Assembly: GCA_018971525.1 (NCBI GenBank)
Contig: JAGXAR010000016.1
Coordinates: forward strand, 1-64,000
Direction of reading: 5' to 3'
Length of the DNA stretch: 64,000 nt
Source: Nitrospirota bacterium
Lineage (GTDB): Bacteria > Nitrospirota > Nitrospiria > Nitrospirales > Nitrospiraceae
The notes below the pieces were generated by a model, which worked only from the letters and a program-made list of their open reading frames with translations, was not told the origin of the DNA and ran no database searches. Position numbers and translations under genes: made by a program. Below, piece by piece: positions 40,220 to 49,564 of this stretch. Every line of letters begins with the position of its first letter. Positions within the stretch are counted from its first letter, which is position 1.

Positions 40220-42358
40220 ATGGCTCAATACGAACTCAACGTCATCGATTACTGGCTGATCGTCAAGAAGCGGAAGTATCTCATTCTGCTGGCGGCGGGG
40301 CTCGTAGTGTTGTTCACGTTCCTGTTTTCAGAACTGTTCAAGCCGAGCCCGTTGTATGAAGCGTCTGCGCGGGTGAAGTTCGATCGAACGAGCACCGTGG
40401 CCCAACAATTGATCGAGACCATGTCTTTCTCAAACGCCAATGACCTCAACTCCCAGACCGAGTTTATCCGGGGGTTCCCTGTGATGGAGCGCGTGGCGAT
40501 GGAATTAGGCCGAGTACCGGAAAATGTGACGCAGGAAGAGAAGCACTCGGCTAGCTACCTCAACACCGTGTATAACCTTGGTCAGGAAGTTAAGACGCAG
40601 CGGGAAGGCGATACGAATATCATCCGCATCACGGCTACCTCGGATCGACCGGAGATGGCGGAGAAGACGGCCAATTCAGTGGCCAATGCCTATCGGCTGG
40701 AAAATATCATGACCCGGAACCGTCTCGTCATGGAGTCCCGACGGTTTGTCGAAGAACAGCTGGCTGGGCTTGAAAAGCAGCTGAACAATGCGGAAGATGC
40801 GCTGAGGGCGTTTAGGGAGCGGGAAGGGCAAGTCTTTCTGACCGATGAGGCGCGCGCCGCTCTGGAGACGTTCACCAAGCTGGAAGAGCAGCATAATGAG
40901 GTGATGCGAAAGCGGGCAGAAGGGGAACGGCAGATATCGGTCCTCAGTCGGTCCGATGCGGTGCTTGGCAACCAAACCGGTCGGATCTTCACGGAGGAGC
41001 AGAATGCGCTGCTCACGATCCTGAATCAGCGCCTCCTTGATCTCATCCAGGAACGAAACACTCTCCTGATCAACTACACGACGGATCACCCGCAAGTCAG
41101 AGAGCAGCAGCAGAAGATCGACAACGTCAGAGCTGAGATGTTGCTTGAACTCCGAGCCAAGCTCAAGACCATGCAAGATCGGGAAGCCACGCTCATGGAT
41201 CAGCGAGATCGCTATCGGGGCCGGTATTTACAGTTCCCGCGAGCGGCGATTGAGATGAGCCGTCTTGAGCGTGATGTGAAGGTCAACGCCGATTTGTTGG
41301 CGATGCTTAAGGGCAAGCATCAAGAACTGCAGATCAAAAGCGCAGAACGGATCGAAGAGGTGACGATCGTGGCGCCGGCCATCATGCCCAGCGTACCGAT
41401 CAATGCGCCCAATACGGAGCTGAATCTCATGGTCGGCTCACTCATGGGGGTTTTTCTCGGGATCGTCTTGGCCTTTGCGCGCGAATCATTCGATACGTCG
41501 ATCGGCACGATCGAAGGGATCGAGGAGTTTCTCAAGGTGCCGGTCCTCGGGGTCATCCCGCAGTTCGACAGCAGGGAAATGGAAGAAGCCGCCCGCGCGG
41601 CGCTTCCAGCCCATGCCTCTTTGTCGACCGTGGAAAATTTCTCAAGACTCATTTGTCTGATCGATCCGAAGTCTGTCCTGTCCGAGAGTCTGCGGTCATT
41701 GCGGACAAATATCCAATTCGCCAGTATGGATCGGAAGGTCAAATCCATCCTCTTCACCAGCGCAGGCCTTGGAGAAGGTAAGAGCACTTGTGTCACGAAT
41801 CTGGCGATCACTCTCGCCCAGGAAGGGCAGCGGGTGTTGCTCGTCGATGCAGACCTTCGGAGGCCGATTGTGCATCAGCGGTTGGGTCTCGAGCGGGTTC
41901 CAGGTCTGGCGGATGCGCTGGTGGGCAGTACCTCCTGGCGCAGTCACGTGCGGTCCGCGACGGATCTGATGCTCGGGCCGATGGGGGCGGATCGGGTGAT
42001 GAGCACGCCGGGGTTGGACAACCTACATATTCTGACCAGCGGGTCGGAGGTCGGTAATCCGAACGAGTTCCTTAACATGAATAAGATCAAGACGCTCGTG
42101 AGTGAGATGAATGAGGAATACGACCTCGTGCTCTTCGATACTCCTCCCATTCTCCCGGTCACGGATGCGGTGGCGTTCAGCTCACGCGTCGACGGGACGA
42201 TCCTGGTCTACCAAGTCGGGCGGATCGGTCGGAATGCCCTCAAGCGGGCCAAGTTCCTCCTAGACCATGCGCAGGCCAATGTGATGGGCATCGTCTTGAC
42301 GAACGTGAAATCCGAGGTCGCGCCGGACTACGGTGTGTACCGCTACGAATATCGCTGA
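40220..42358 (+). CDS. Wzc/GumC-like chain-length regulator with BY-kinase domain
   Basis: The 712-residue inner-membrane protein has a Wzz domain between two membrane helices (about 20-38 and 395-415) with a long periplasmic coiled coil. The cytoplasmic tyrosine kinase has Walker A A-G-L-G-E-G-K-S-T near 515-523, a Walker A' strand V-L-L-V-D-A-D-L-R-R-P and Walker B L-V-L-F-D-T-P-P. The C-terminus ends with four tyrosines (D-Y-G-V-Y-R-Y-E-Y-R), likely autophosphorylation sites. It controls polymer length together with the Wza and Wzy proteins beside it. Confidence 0.92.
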   Translation: MAQYELNVIDYWLIVKKRKYLILLAAGLVVLFTFLFSELFKPSPLYEASARVKFDRTSTVAQQLIETMSFSNANDLNSQTEFIRGFPVMERVAMELGRVPENVTQEEKHSASYLNTVYNLGQEVKTQREGDTNIIRITATSDRPEMAEKTANSVANAYRLENIMTRNRLVMESRRFVEEQLAGLEKQLNNAEDALRAFREREGQVFLTDEARAALETFTKLEEQHNEVMRKRAEGERQISVLSRSDAVLGNQTGRIFTEEQNALLTILNQRLLDLIQERNTLLINYTTDHPQVREQQQKIDNVRAEMLLELRAKLKTMQDREATLMDQRDRYRGRYLQFPRAAIEMSRLERDVKVNADLLAMLKGKHQELQIKSAERIEEVTIVAPAIMPSVPINAPNTELNLMVGSLMGVFLGIVLAFARESFDTSIGTIEGIEEFLKVPVLGVIPQFDSREMEEAARAALPAHASLSTVENFSRLICLIDPKSVLSESLRSLRTNIQFASMDRKVKSILFTSAGLGEGKSTCVTNLAITLAQEGQRVLLVDADLRRPIVHQRLGLERVPGLADALVGSTSWRSHVRSATDLMLGPMGADRVMSTPGLDNLHILTSGSEVGNPNEFLNMNKIKTLVSEMNEEYDLVLFDTPPILPVTDAVAFSSRVDGTILVYQVGRIGRNALKRAKFLLDHAQANVMGIVLTNVKSEVAPDYGVYRYEYR

Positions 42359-42428
42359 CGCCGCACTTGCAGACGGCAGAAAACTATCTTGGCACGCGAG
42401 AACTTTCTTAGGCTACACATCAGTCACA

Positions 42429-42448
42429 CCGGGAGAACACTCTCCCGG
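42429..42448 (+). other. Hairpin between wzc-like and wzy-like genes
   Basis: CCGGGAGA-ACAC-TCTCCCGG is a perfect 8 bp stem with a 4 nt loop, 70 nt after the stop of the kinase gene and touching repeat copy C. No U-tract follows. It may protect the upstream mRNA or lower downstream expression. Confidence 0.5.
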
Positions 42449-42569
42449 GATACTCAAAAAGGCCGATCAGCAAGGCCGCAGCGAGTGAAGGGCCGAGGCG
42501 TACCCTCTGGGGTACGTTGAGGGTCTGAACGACGCGAGAACGCCGCTGGCGGACTTTTTGAGCATCCTG
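42446..42569 (-). repeat. Dispersed palindromic repeat, copy C (about 124 bp, reverse orientation)
   Basis: Read on the minus strand it starts CAGGATGCTCAAAAAGTCCG, contains CTCGCTGCGGCCTTGCTG, and ends GAGTATCCCGG, matching the ends and right-hand block of copies A and B. An internal GTACCC-TCTG-GGGTAC hairpin replaces part of the interior. It lies within the polysaccharide gene run, 17 nt before the next start codon. Confidence 0.85.
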
Positions 42570-42586
42570 CTAGGAGCCGACATCCC

Positions 42587-43969
42587 ATGCATGCATCGAT
42601 GGTGAAACCGCAAGATGCCGTCATTGTCTCGGTGTTGGCCGCCGTGCTCGCACTCGGCCTCACGCTGGCGACCCCAGCGGTCGGCGTACAGGTCGTCTTC
42701 GGCTTTCTTATTGTGCTGGTGGCCTTCACCTCGGTTCCCGCCTCGCTCTTCCTGCTGATTTTTTCCATGTTGCTTTCTCCGGAAATCGCGGTGGGGCGAG
42801 TGGAGGGGCGAGGCGTTGGTGCGAGAGAACTGTCGTTGCGCGTGGACGATCTCTTACTCGTGATTATCGGATTCAGTTGGCTGGTCAAGACGATCATCTA
42901 TCGCGATCTGGCCCTCATTCGCGAGACCCCGATCAATCGTCCCATCGTCTACTACATGCTGGTTTGTGTGCTCACGACGCTGATCGGCGTCATCGCCGGT
43001 CGCGTCCGCCCGCTCACGGGATTCTTTTTCATCCTGAAATATTTCGAATACTTCTTTGTGTTCTTTATGGTCGTCAATCATGTGTCGACCAAACGGCAGG
43101 TCGTCAGTTTGGTAACAGCGTTGCTGGCGATCTGCTTCGTGATTAGTGTGTACGCGATCGTTCAGATTCCAAGCGGACAACGGGCGAGCGCGCCTTTCGA
43201 AGGGGAAAGCGGCGAACCCAATACCCTCGGCGGTTACCTGGTCTTTATCATGGCGATTGTCATGGGCCTCTTTCTCCACTTGAAGTCCGGATCGATTCGG
43301 GTCATGCTCGTTCTTCTCATGGGCTTCATCAGTCTGGCTCTCATGGCCACGCTCTCTCGCTCGTCCTACCTGGCCGCTGGTGTCTTGATGCTGGCTGTCG
43401 CTGCGACGCAGTGGCGGCGCCCTGGTGTGGTTGCGCTCATACTCCTGCTCGCGGTCGTTCTTCCTTTTGTCGCCCCAGCCAATGTGAAGAATCGGGTCAA
43501 CGAGACGTTTTTCGGACGTCAATATGGCGGCGAAATCAAGGTCGGAGGCGTTGGGTTGGATCTTTCCACGACAGAGCGGCTGCGTTCCTGGCAGTATGTA
43601 TTGAAAGATTGGCTTCACAGTCCTCTGCTCGGACGCGGTGTAACAGGCTATGCCTGGGCGGACGCCCAATATGTGAAGATCCTCGGCGAAACGGGTCTCG
43701 CCGGCCTCGTCGCGTTCATCTTCCTGATCGTCCGTTTGTGGCGGCGCGCACGAGAGACCTTTCTGGCCGAGCAGGATCCATTTTGCAAGGGTTTGGCCCA
43801 TGGATTGTTACTCGGCATGATGGCCATGCTCGCGCATGGCGTCGGAGCCAACACCTTCATTATCATTCGCATCATGGAGCCCTTCTGGCTGTGCGCGGGG
43901 CTTGTGATGATCTTGCCACGCCTGACAGCGGAACAATCGGACCGTGCCCCTCAGCGAGCACTCGTATGA
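42587..43969 (+). CDS. O-antigen ligase / Wzy polymerase-like membrane protein
   Basis: The 460-residue protein has about ten membrane helices and a large periplasmic loop near the C-terminal third. Its S-T-T-E-R-L-R-S-W-Q segment and R-G-V-T-G-Y-A-W fit the Wzy_C/O-antigen ligase family. It should polymerise or ligate undecaprenyl-linked repeat units in the periplasm; sequence alone does not separate polymerase from ligase. Its position after the Wzc-like gene favours a polymerase. It overlaps the next gene by 4 nt. Confidence 0.85.
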   Translation: MHASMVKPQDAVIVSVLAAVLALGLTLATPAVGVQVVFGFLIVLVAFTSVPASLFLLIFSMLLSPEIAVGRVEGRGVGARELSLRVDDLLLVIIGFSWLVKTIIYRDLALIRETPINRPIVYYMLVCVLTTLIGVIAGRVRPLTGFFFILKYFEYFFVFFMVVNHVSTKRQVVSLVTALLAICFVISVYAIVQIPSGQRASAPFEGESGEPNTLGGYLVFIMAIVMGLFLHLKSGSIRVMLVLLMGFISLALMATLSRSSYLAAGVLMLAVAATQWRRPGVVALILLLAVVLPFVAPANVKNRVNETFFGRQYGGEIKVGGVGLDLSTTERLRSWQYVLKDWLHSPLLGRGVTGYAWADAQYVKILGETGLAGLVAFIFLIVRLWRRARETFLAEQDPFCKGLAHGLLLGMMAMLAHGVGANTFIIIRIMEPFWLCAGLVMILPRLTAEQSDRAPQRALV

Positions 43970-45153
43970 GGTGGTTCCTCTTCTGTTATTGGTATGAACC
44001 GGATGCGCCATCCGATCCTGTAGGGCTCGTCCGTCTCTGGACCCTGGCGCGCCAGCTCGTCGAACGGGGCGACAGCGTGACAGCCCTTCCCCCACGGTAT
44101 CGATCGTCCTTGCTCCAGCGGGGATTTTCGATTGCACCGATTCCGCTCCTTCCTTGGCCGGTGTTGCGCCCGGTGTCCTATGCGGTTCTTTCCTGTGTCG
44201 TCGGTCTCGTGCGAGCCTGTCGGTCGAAACCGGATGTTGTGTATTACCGTTGGATGGACAGTCCGCATCCGTTGTTGTTCGCGAGACTGGTCGGAGCGCA
44301 GTGCGTCTGCGAAGTGAACGGGGAGCCGGTGCCTGATTGGTCAGAGGCCGATCGCACGATCAAGAGGAGACTCAAGCACCGGCTGGCGTCCTTTGCCCTC
44401 AGCCGCTGCGATCGCGTGGTCGTCCTGACCGATGGATTGCGCGATCTCGTCGTTCGCCGATATCGGGTTGCCACTGAGCGAGTTGCCGTGTTGCCGAGTG
44501 GAACGGATACCGGCTTGTTCGTCCCTCAGGATGCACATGCATGTCGGCGTCGAATCGGGTTGGGTCTAGACCGGGACTACATCGGTTTTGTCGGAAGTTT
44601 TTACCGCTATCAAGGATTGGAGTGTTTGCTGGATGCGATGGCCATCATCAGACGCACCATACCATCCGTGCATCTACTCTTGGTTGGTGATGGAGAATCC
44701 GCTCCGGAGTTGAAGCAACAGGCGGATCGTCTGGCACTGAATCCCTGCATCACCTGGGCCGGCAGGATACCCTATCAGGAGGTTCCCACGTGGATCGGTG
44801 CCATGACGATCTGTACGGCTCCCTTCCGTGGGGATCGGGGCGAAACGTCTCCGGTCAAAATCTTTGATTACCTTGCCTGCGGAAAGCCCGTGATCGCCAG
44901 CGCCATCCCCTCTGTTTCCGCGACGTTTGTTCAAGAGGCTGGAGTCGCCTTGGTTCCACCGGACGATCCGGCGGCGTTGGCTCAGACGATGTTGGGGCTG
45001 TTGAATGACCCCGACAGGCGGGCTCGCATGGCAGTACAGGGTCGCTGCTTCGTTGAACGAGGGTTTAGCTGGACGCACCTCACCAATCGCTTGAGAGAGT
45101 GGCTTGCCACCGGGCAGGCGTCGATACACCATGCGCATCCTCGTGTTCTGTGA
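43966..45153 (+). CDS. Glycosyltransferase family 4 (GT-B fold)
   Basis: The 395-residue enzyme has an N-terminal acceptor domain and a GT4 C-terminal domain with I-G-F-V-G-S-F-Y-R-Y-Q-G near residue 206 and G-E-T-S-P-V-K-I-F-D-Y-L-A-C-G-K-P-V-I-A-S around 291-311. That matches the nucleotide-sugar binding E-x7-E region. It starts at the ATG overlapping the previous stop (ATGA). Donor and acceptor sugars cannot be told. It overlaps the next gene by 23 nt. Confidence 0.9.
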   Translation: MRWFLFCYWYEPDAPSDPVGLVRLWTLARQLVERGDSVTALPPRYRSSLLQRGFSIAPIPLLPWPVLRPVSYAVLSCVVGLVRACRSKPDVVYYRWMDSPHPLLFARLVGAQCVCEVNGEPVPDWSEADRTIKRRLKHRLASFALSRCDRVVVLTDGLRDLVVRRYRVATERVAVLPSGTDTGLFVPQDAHACRRRIGLGLDRDYIGFVGSFYRYQGLECLLDAMAIIRRTIPSVHLLLVGDGESAPELKQQADRLALNPCITWAGRIPYQEVPTWIGAMTICTAPFRGDRGETSPVKIFDYLACGKPVIASAIPSVSATFVQEAGVALVPPDDPAALAQTMLGLLNDPDRRARMAVQGRCFVERGFSWTHLTNRLREWLATGQASIHHAHPRVL

Positions 45154-46309
45154 TGAAGACCTGAGTATCGCGGCAGGGGGAGCCCGGCAGGTGCTGGAAT
45201 TTTCCAAGGCCCTTTCGCTACGCACCCATACCATTAGGGTTGTGGCGCCCCACCCTGCTCAAGGCCATCAGCTCGCGCAGGAATTCGCCTCGCTGTCGTT
45301 CCGGCCTGTCTCTGTCTGGCGGGTGGCTGGTCTTCGGCCCTTCTCATTTCTGATTGCTTCATGGATTGTCTTGCGGCAGGAGCTGTCGGCGTGGCAGCCG
45401 GACGTGCTGCTTTGGTTCGATTCGCCCGGGCAGATGGCCCCGCTGGTTGCCCTCTCCACCCGTCCCTGTGCGAGCGTGCTATTTGTAAATGGTTTACCAG
45501 AGGAAGAGGTGCAAGGGATCCGGCTGCTCCCGCTCGTGCGATGGGTGCTTCGCGCTGCGTTGCAAATCGCCGCGCGCCGTGTGCAGGAGGTGGTGACCAT
45601 CTGCCGCGGGATCGCGTCCCGGATACAAGACGCAGGGGGAATCCCACCGGAGCGTTGCCACGTCATTCGCAACGGAGTCGACGGAGATCGGTTCCACCCT
45701 CAATCGCATGAGGCTGCCAGGAAAGTTCTCGGGCTCCCTGCCACAGGTCCCTACATTGGATTTGTCGGAGGATTCTTTCCTTGGCATGGGTTGGAGACAT
45801 TGATCGAAGCCGTGCCTTTCGTGCGTGAGAAGGTTCCCTCCTCCACGTTCTTGCTGGTGGGAGATGGCCAGACAAGACAAGCGCTCGAACAGCTTGTTCA
45901 GCAACATGGACTGACGGATATCGTCCGCTTTGTCGGTCGAGCCGAGTGGGAGCATGTGCCGACGTGGATTGCGGCCTGCGATGTCTGTGTCGTGTTGCAT
46001 CGGCAGACTCGGTCCTATCCCGGTGATTCCATGAAATTGTGGGAATACCTATCCTGTGGCCGCCCCGTGATCACGACAGCCGGGCCGGGGTATGGAGAGA
46101 CGGTAGAAGCTATCGGCTGCGGGCTCGCAGCGGAGCCAGACGATGCACAGGATTTGGCCCGACAATTGGTCCGCCTGCTTGAGGACCCTGATGAGCGAAT
46201 AAAGATGGGTGCACGAGGACGCACGGCGGTGATCCGGGCCCATACCTGGGGAGCACGAGCCCAAGAACTGGAACAGGTGTGTATTGCGGCCCGTGCCGCG
46301 ACGCGGTGA
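45131..46309 (+). CDS. Glycosyltransferase family 4 (GT-B fold)
   Basis: The 392-residue protein is similar in layout to the gene before it: I-G-F-V-G-G-F-F-P-W-H-G near residue 215 and G-D-S-M-K-L-W-E-Y-L-S-C-G-R-P-V-I-T around 300. N-terminal A-A-G-G-A-R-Q-V fits the acceptor-side glycine loop. The two genes may be ancient duplicates, as they share phrasing in the C-terminal half. The ATG at 45131 lies inside the previous gene's end. Confidence 0.9.
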   Translation: MRILVFCDEDLSIAAGGARQVLEFSKALSLRTHTIRVVAPHPAQGHQLAQEFASLSFRPVSVWRVAGLRPFSFLIASWIVLRQELSAWQPDVLLWFDSPGQMAPLVALSTRPCASVLFVNGLPEEEVQGIRLLPLVRWVLRAALQIAARRVQEVVTICRGIASRIQDAGGIPPERCHVIRNGVDGDRFHPQSHEAARKVLGLPATGPYIGFVGGFFPWHGLETLIEAVPFVREKVPSSTFLLVGDGQTRQALEQLVQQHGLTDIVRFVGRAEWEHVPTWIAACDVCVVLHRQTRSYPGDSMKLWEYLSCGRPVITTAGPGYGETVEAIGCGLAAEPDDAQDLARQLVRLLEDPDERIKMGARGRTAVIRAHTWGARAQELEQVCIAARAATR

Positions 46310-46314
46310 ACAGA

Positions 46315-47811
46315 ATGATGACGAGTGGCGAGATGGCTGTGACAGAGTCTCAGGCGAAGCAAGGCACGGCTGAACCAGCCCCCCTGCGTCTGCGCCATCG
46401 GATTCTCCAAGCGGGCGGATGGGCTGGGTCGGGATTTGTATTGGATAAAGTGATCGCGGCGATCCAACTCATGGTGGTGGCACGACTGTTGACCCCTGCC
46501 GATTTCGGTGTGATGGCCGCATCCGCCACCATCGTCCTGGCATTCATGACCATCAGTGAACTGGGCCTTGAATCGGCCTTAATTGCCAAGGCTGAGGTTG
46601 ATCGGGAGGACTTAGCTGTCGCCTGGACCGTCGCGATTGTGCGGGGAGTCGTCATGGCAGCCTTTCTATGGGCAACGGCCGATGTGATCGGCCGGGCAAT
46701 GCAGATGCCTCAACTCGCGTCGTTGTTGCGGGTGCATGCCTGGGTGCTCGTGGTGCAGGGGCTACAGAGTCCGGCGATGGCACTCGTTTTAAGAAATCTT
46801 GATTTGCGCCTGCGTGTCACCATGGATCTCGTCCGACGCGTCATTGAAGCCGGCGCGATCATTGCTCTGGCGTTGTGGCTCCGCAACGTCTGGGCACTCT
46901 TGCTTGGACAGTTGGTCGGGATGTGCGTGGGCAGCCTCCTGTCATTCTGGGTGGCACCGTTCCGGCCACACCTTTCGCTCTATCGCCCGGCACGCGATTA
47001 CTTTATGCGCTATGGCAAACATCTGAACGTCACGACGCTCTGTATCTTCGGCGTCATGAGTGGGGGAGAGCTAGTCATCGGTCGCGTCCTCGGGCAGGAT
47101 TCCCTGGGTCTCTATCAGATCGCCCTGTCGATTCCTCTGTTGTTGGGCGTACGGGCCACCGTGTTGATCCATCAGATCAGTATGCCCACTTACGCGTTGC
47201 TTCAGCGGGATCGGTCAGGGGCGGCCCGCGTATTCGAACTGCAAATGGGGTTGGTGGGATTCATCTTCATTCCTCTGGCGACCGGTGTGGCCGTGTCCGC
47301 CCCCATTATTGTGCCGTTGGCATTTGGTCATCAGTGGCTCGCTATCGTCGACCCACTGAGAGTGCTCTGCTTGTATGCGGTCTGTGCCGGGTACTCGAGC
47401 GTCATGACCGCCTTGCACTATGGGGCGAATCGGCCCGATCTCCAGATGAAGAGTTGGATCGGGCAGTTTCTCTTCTACGCTCTGGCAATCGTGCCACTGA
47501 CCATGGGTTTTGGTCTCACCGGCGCGGCCGTCGCGCTGGCCGCCAGCTACATCGCGGGAGTTCTGTTGCACGGTATTGGGACGAGAGATCTTTTCGGAAC
47601 GGCGGTGGATGCCATATTTTGGTCTGTTGGAAGAGCGTGCCTGCTGGCAGGGGTCCTTGCCGGTATGATTTTCCTGATGTCGAGTGCAGCCGCCACGCCG
47701 CCAGCCTTCTGGGTGCTGGCCTTCGCCTGCCTGGGGGGACTTGGACTCTATGGCTGCTATCTCTGGCTGGTAGAGGTGCCACGGCTGAAAGTTCTCTGGG
47801 AGCATCGCTGA
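46315..47811 (+). CDS. Wzx/RfbX-type polysaccharide flippase
   Basis: The protein of 498 residues has about twelve to fourteen membrane helices and the MATE-like/Polysacc_synt opening (G-W-A-G-S-G-F-V-L-D-K-V near residue 37, L-L-T-P-A-D-F-G-V-M-A). It would flip lipid-linked repeat units to the periplasmic face. Three closely spaced ATGs (46315, 46318, 46333) can start it; the first lies next to a GGTGA. It is a Wzy-dependent pathway partner of the polymerase at 42587 and kinase at 40220. Confidence 0.88.
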   Translation: MMTSGEMAVTESQAKQGTAEPAPLRLRHRILQAGGWAGSGFVLDKVIAAIQLMVVARLLTPADFGVMAASATIVLAFMTISELGLESALIAKAEVDREDLAVAWTVAIVRGVVMAAFLWATADVIGRAMQMPQLASLLRVHAWVLVVQGLQSPAMALVLRNLDLRLRVTMDLVRRVIEAGAIIALALWLRNVWALLLGQLVGMCVGSLLSFWVAPFRPHLSLYRPARDYFMRYGKHLNVTTLCIFGVMSGGELVIGRVLGQDSLGLYQIALSIPLLLGVRATVLIHQISMPTYALLQRDRSGAARVFELQMGLVGFIFIPLATGVAVSAPIIVPLAFGHQWLAIVDPLRVLCLYAVCAGYSSVMTALHYGANRPDLQMKSWIGQFLFYALAIVPLTMGFGLTGAAVALAASYIAGVLLHGIGTRDLFGTAVDAIFWSVGRACLLAGVLAGMIFLMSSAAATPPAFWVLAFACLGGLGLYGCYLWLVEVPRLKVLWEHR

Positions 47812-47834
47812 CGGATGGCCACCTGTATAGGCTC

Positions 47835-48806
47835 ATGGTCCCTTCGATGATCGATCTATCTATTGCCATCGTGAGTTACAACACGAAAGAGGTGCTCCTC
47901 GACTGCCTTCGGTCTGTCCATGCGCACACAACCGCCATTGCCTTCGAAGTGATCGTAGTCGACAACGATTCGCGGGATGGGACGGTGGCCGCACTGAAAA
48001 CGGCTTATCCTGCCATGAGGATAGTTGCGAATCCGGATAATCGGGGCTTCGCGAGGGCCGTGAATCAGGCCTTGGCCGTGAGCCGTGGCCGGCACGTGCT
48101 GTTGCTCAACAGCGACACGATTGTCGGGGATCAGGCCCTTGAGACCATGGTCGCCTACCTGGACGATCATCCTGACGTTGGGGCGGTGAGTTGTAAGCAA
48201 TGGACGGGAGACGGACACCTGAACCAAACCTGTTTCCCTTTCCCCTCCATCCGCGATCACCTGTTCTATTCGGCCCTGTTCCAACGAATAGCCCCTACCA
48301 TGCAAGCGGCCGTCACGGCGACGCACAAAATCGATTGTACGCTATCCCAAGATGTCGATTGGGCGAATGGGGCCTGCTTTATGGTCCGACGATCGCTGCT
48401 CGAACAGTTAGGGGGGCTGGATGAGGCCTTCTTTATGTACTTTGAAGACGTCGATCTGTGTCGGCGCCTGAGCCGGCAGGGGTATCGCGTGCGTCATATC
48501 GCTGAGGCTGAGATCGTTCACCTCATCGGCCGCAGCAGCGGGCGCGATCCTGAACGGCTGCAACTCGTGTGGGAGTTGAGTCGGATCCGTTATATCGAGA
48601 AGCATTTCTCTCCGGTCAAACGCTGCCTCATGAAAGGGTGGATTGCGGGCGGCACCGGTTGGCGATTGATGCAGTCGATGTGGTGTGCCCCGGCGGCGCA
48701 ACGGCGCCGGCGGATACAGAGTTGTCTGACGACGATCCGTCGATTGTGGAGCGGACCGCAGTCGGTTGAGCAGGCGCTGGCCGTCTCATCAGGAACGCAA
48801 GGGTAA
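47835..48806 (+). CDS. Glycosyltransferase family 2, rhamnosyltransferase-like
   Basis: The 323-residue GT-A enzyme has S-I-A-I-V-S-Y-N-T-K near the N-terminus, the V-V-D-N-D-S-R-D-G and N-P-D-N-R-G-F-A-R-A-V-N-Q blocks, and L-L-N-S-D-T as its metal-binding motif. A later F-M-Y-F-E-D-V-D-L-C-R-R acceptor motif is typical of rhamnosyltransferases and similar enzymes. Sugar use is a guess. The ATG at 47835 is used; 47847 is an alternative. Confidence 0.88.
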   Translation: MVPSMIDLSIAIVSYNTKEVLLDCLRSVHAHTTAIAFEVIVVDNDSRDGTVAALKTAYPAMRIVANPDNRGFARAVNQALAVSRGRHVLLLNSDTIVGDQALETMVAYLDDHPDVGAVSCKQWTGDGHLNQTCFPFPSIRDHLFYSALFQRIAPTMQAAVTATHKIDCTLSQDVDWANGACFMVRRSLLEQLGGLDEAFFMYFEDVDLCRRLSRQGYRVRHIAEAEIVHLIGRSSGRDPERLQLVWELSRIRYIEKHFSPVKRCLMKGWIAGGTGWRLMQSMWCAPAAQRRRRIQSCLTTIRRLWSGPQSVEQALAVSSGTQG

Positions 48807-48823
48807 GGGGGAAGGACGATCTC

Positions 48824-49564
48824 ATGGAACGCCGCGAGGCCTATCCGACCGACACGCAACACATCGTGAACTTGTCGGGATATGTGTGGGCAGCCAGGCA
48901 GGTTCCAGAACTTGAACGGTTGCGGGTGCTCGATCTTGCCTGCGGGACTGGCTATGGATCCGACTATCTGAGCGGAAAGGCCGGTCGAGTCGTCGGGGTG
49001 GACCGTGCCCCTCAGATCGTCGCCCGCAACCGTGCTCGCTACGGTCATTCAGGCGCATCATTTTTGGCGATGGATGGTTGTGCGCTCGGTTTTCTGGACG
49101 AGTCTTTCGACTGTATCCTGTCGCAAGACACGATCGAACATATCGTGGACGATCGACGGTTTGTGGCCGAGGTCGCGCGCGTCTTACGCAAGACAGGCAT
49201 GCTCGTCATCTTTACGCCTCACGGGGAGGGTGTGGAATACAAGCCGGAAGATCCCTGCCACGTGCGGGAGTACAACCAGGAGGAGTTTCGAGACATCCTG
49301 TCGCCGTACTTCTCGACTATCCGCTGGTTCGGCCGACGCCAGGGTGCACGATTGAAAACCGCCGAGCGGTCGATGGACTCTGTGCGGCGATTCGATCCGG
49401 GCGGCATCCGCAATCTCGTTCCACGCCCGATTCGGCATTGGCTTGGTGGTCTGGTCAGCCGGCTTCAAGGTGGGCCCTCGCTGAAGGCGATTACTCCAGA
49501 AGATATCGAGTATGCGGAAGGTGTGGCCGGCGATACAAATCTCATCGGGATTTGCGTGAAATGA
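48824..49564 (+). CDS. Class I SAM-dependent methyltransferase
   Basis: The 246-residue enzyme has motif I V-L-D-L-A-C-G-T-G-Y-G-S near residue 38, an acidic V-V-G-V-D-R-A ending, and D-C-I-L-S-Q-D-T-I-E-H as motif IV. The C-terminal part is variable. It may methylate a sugar or lipid-linked glycan, as its neighbours are glycan enzymes. AAGG lies about 10 nt before the ATG. It overlaps the next gene by 4 nt. Confidence 0.88.
   Translation: MERREAYPTDTQHIVNLSGYVWAARQVPELERLRVLDLACGTGYGSDYLSGKAGRVVGVDRAPQIVARNRARYGHSGASFLAMDGCALGFLDESFDCILSQDTIEHIVDDRRFVAEVARVLRKTGMLVIFTPHGEGVEYKPEDPCHVREYNQEEFRDILSPYFSTIRWFGRRQGARLKTAERSMDSVRRFDPGGIRNLVPRPIRHWLGGLVSRLQGGPSLKAITPEDIEYAEGVAGDTNLIGICVK

Noticed and set aside
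42854-43801. Minus-strand open frame of 315 codons
   Set aside because: Antisense to the Wzy-like gene; its strongly charged, His-rich product mirrors hydrophobic codons on the other strand.
46875-47834. Long upstream extension of the GT2 gene
   Set aside because: The extension overlaps the flippase in another frame; the enzyme starts naturally at 47835.
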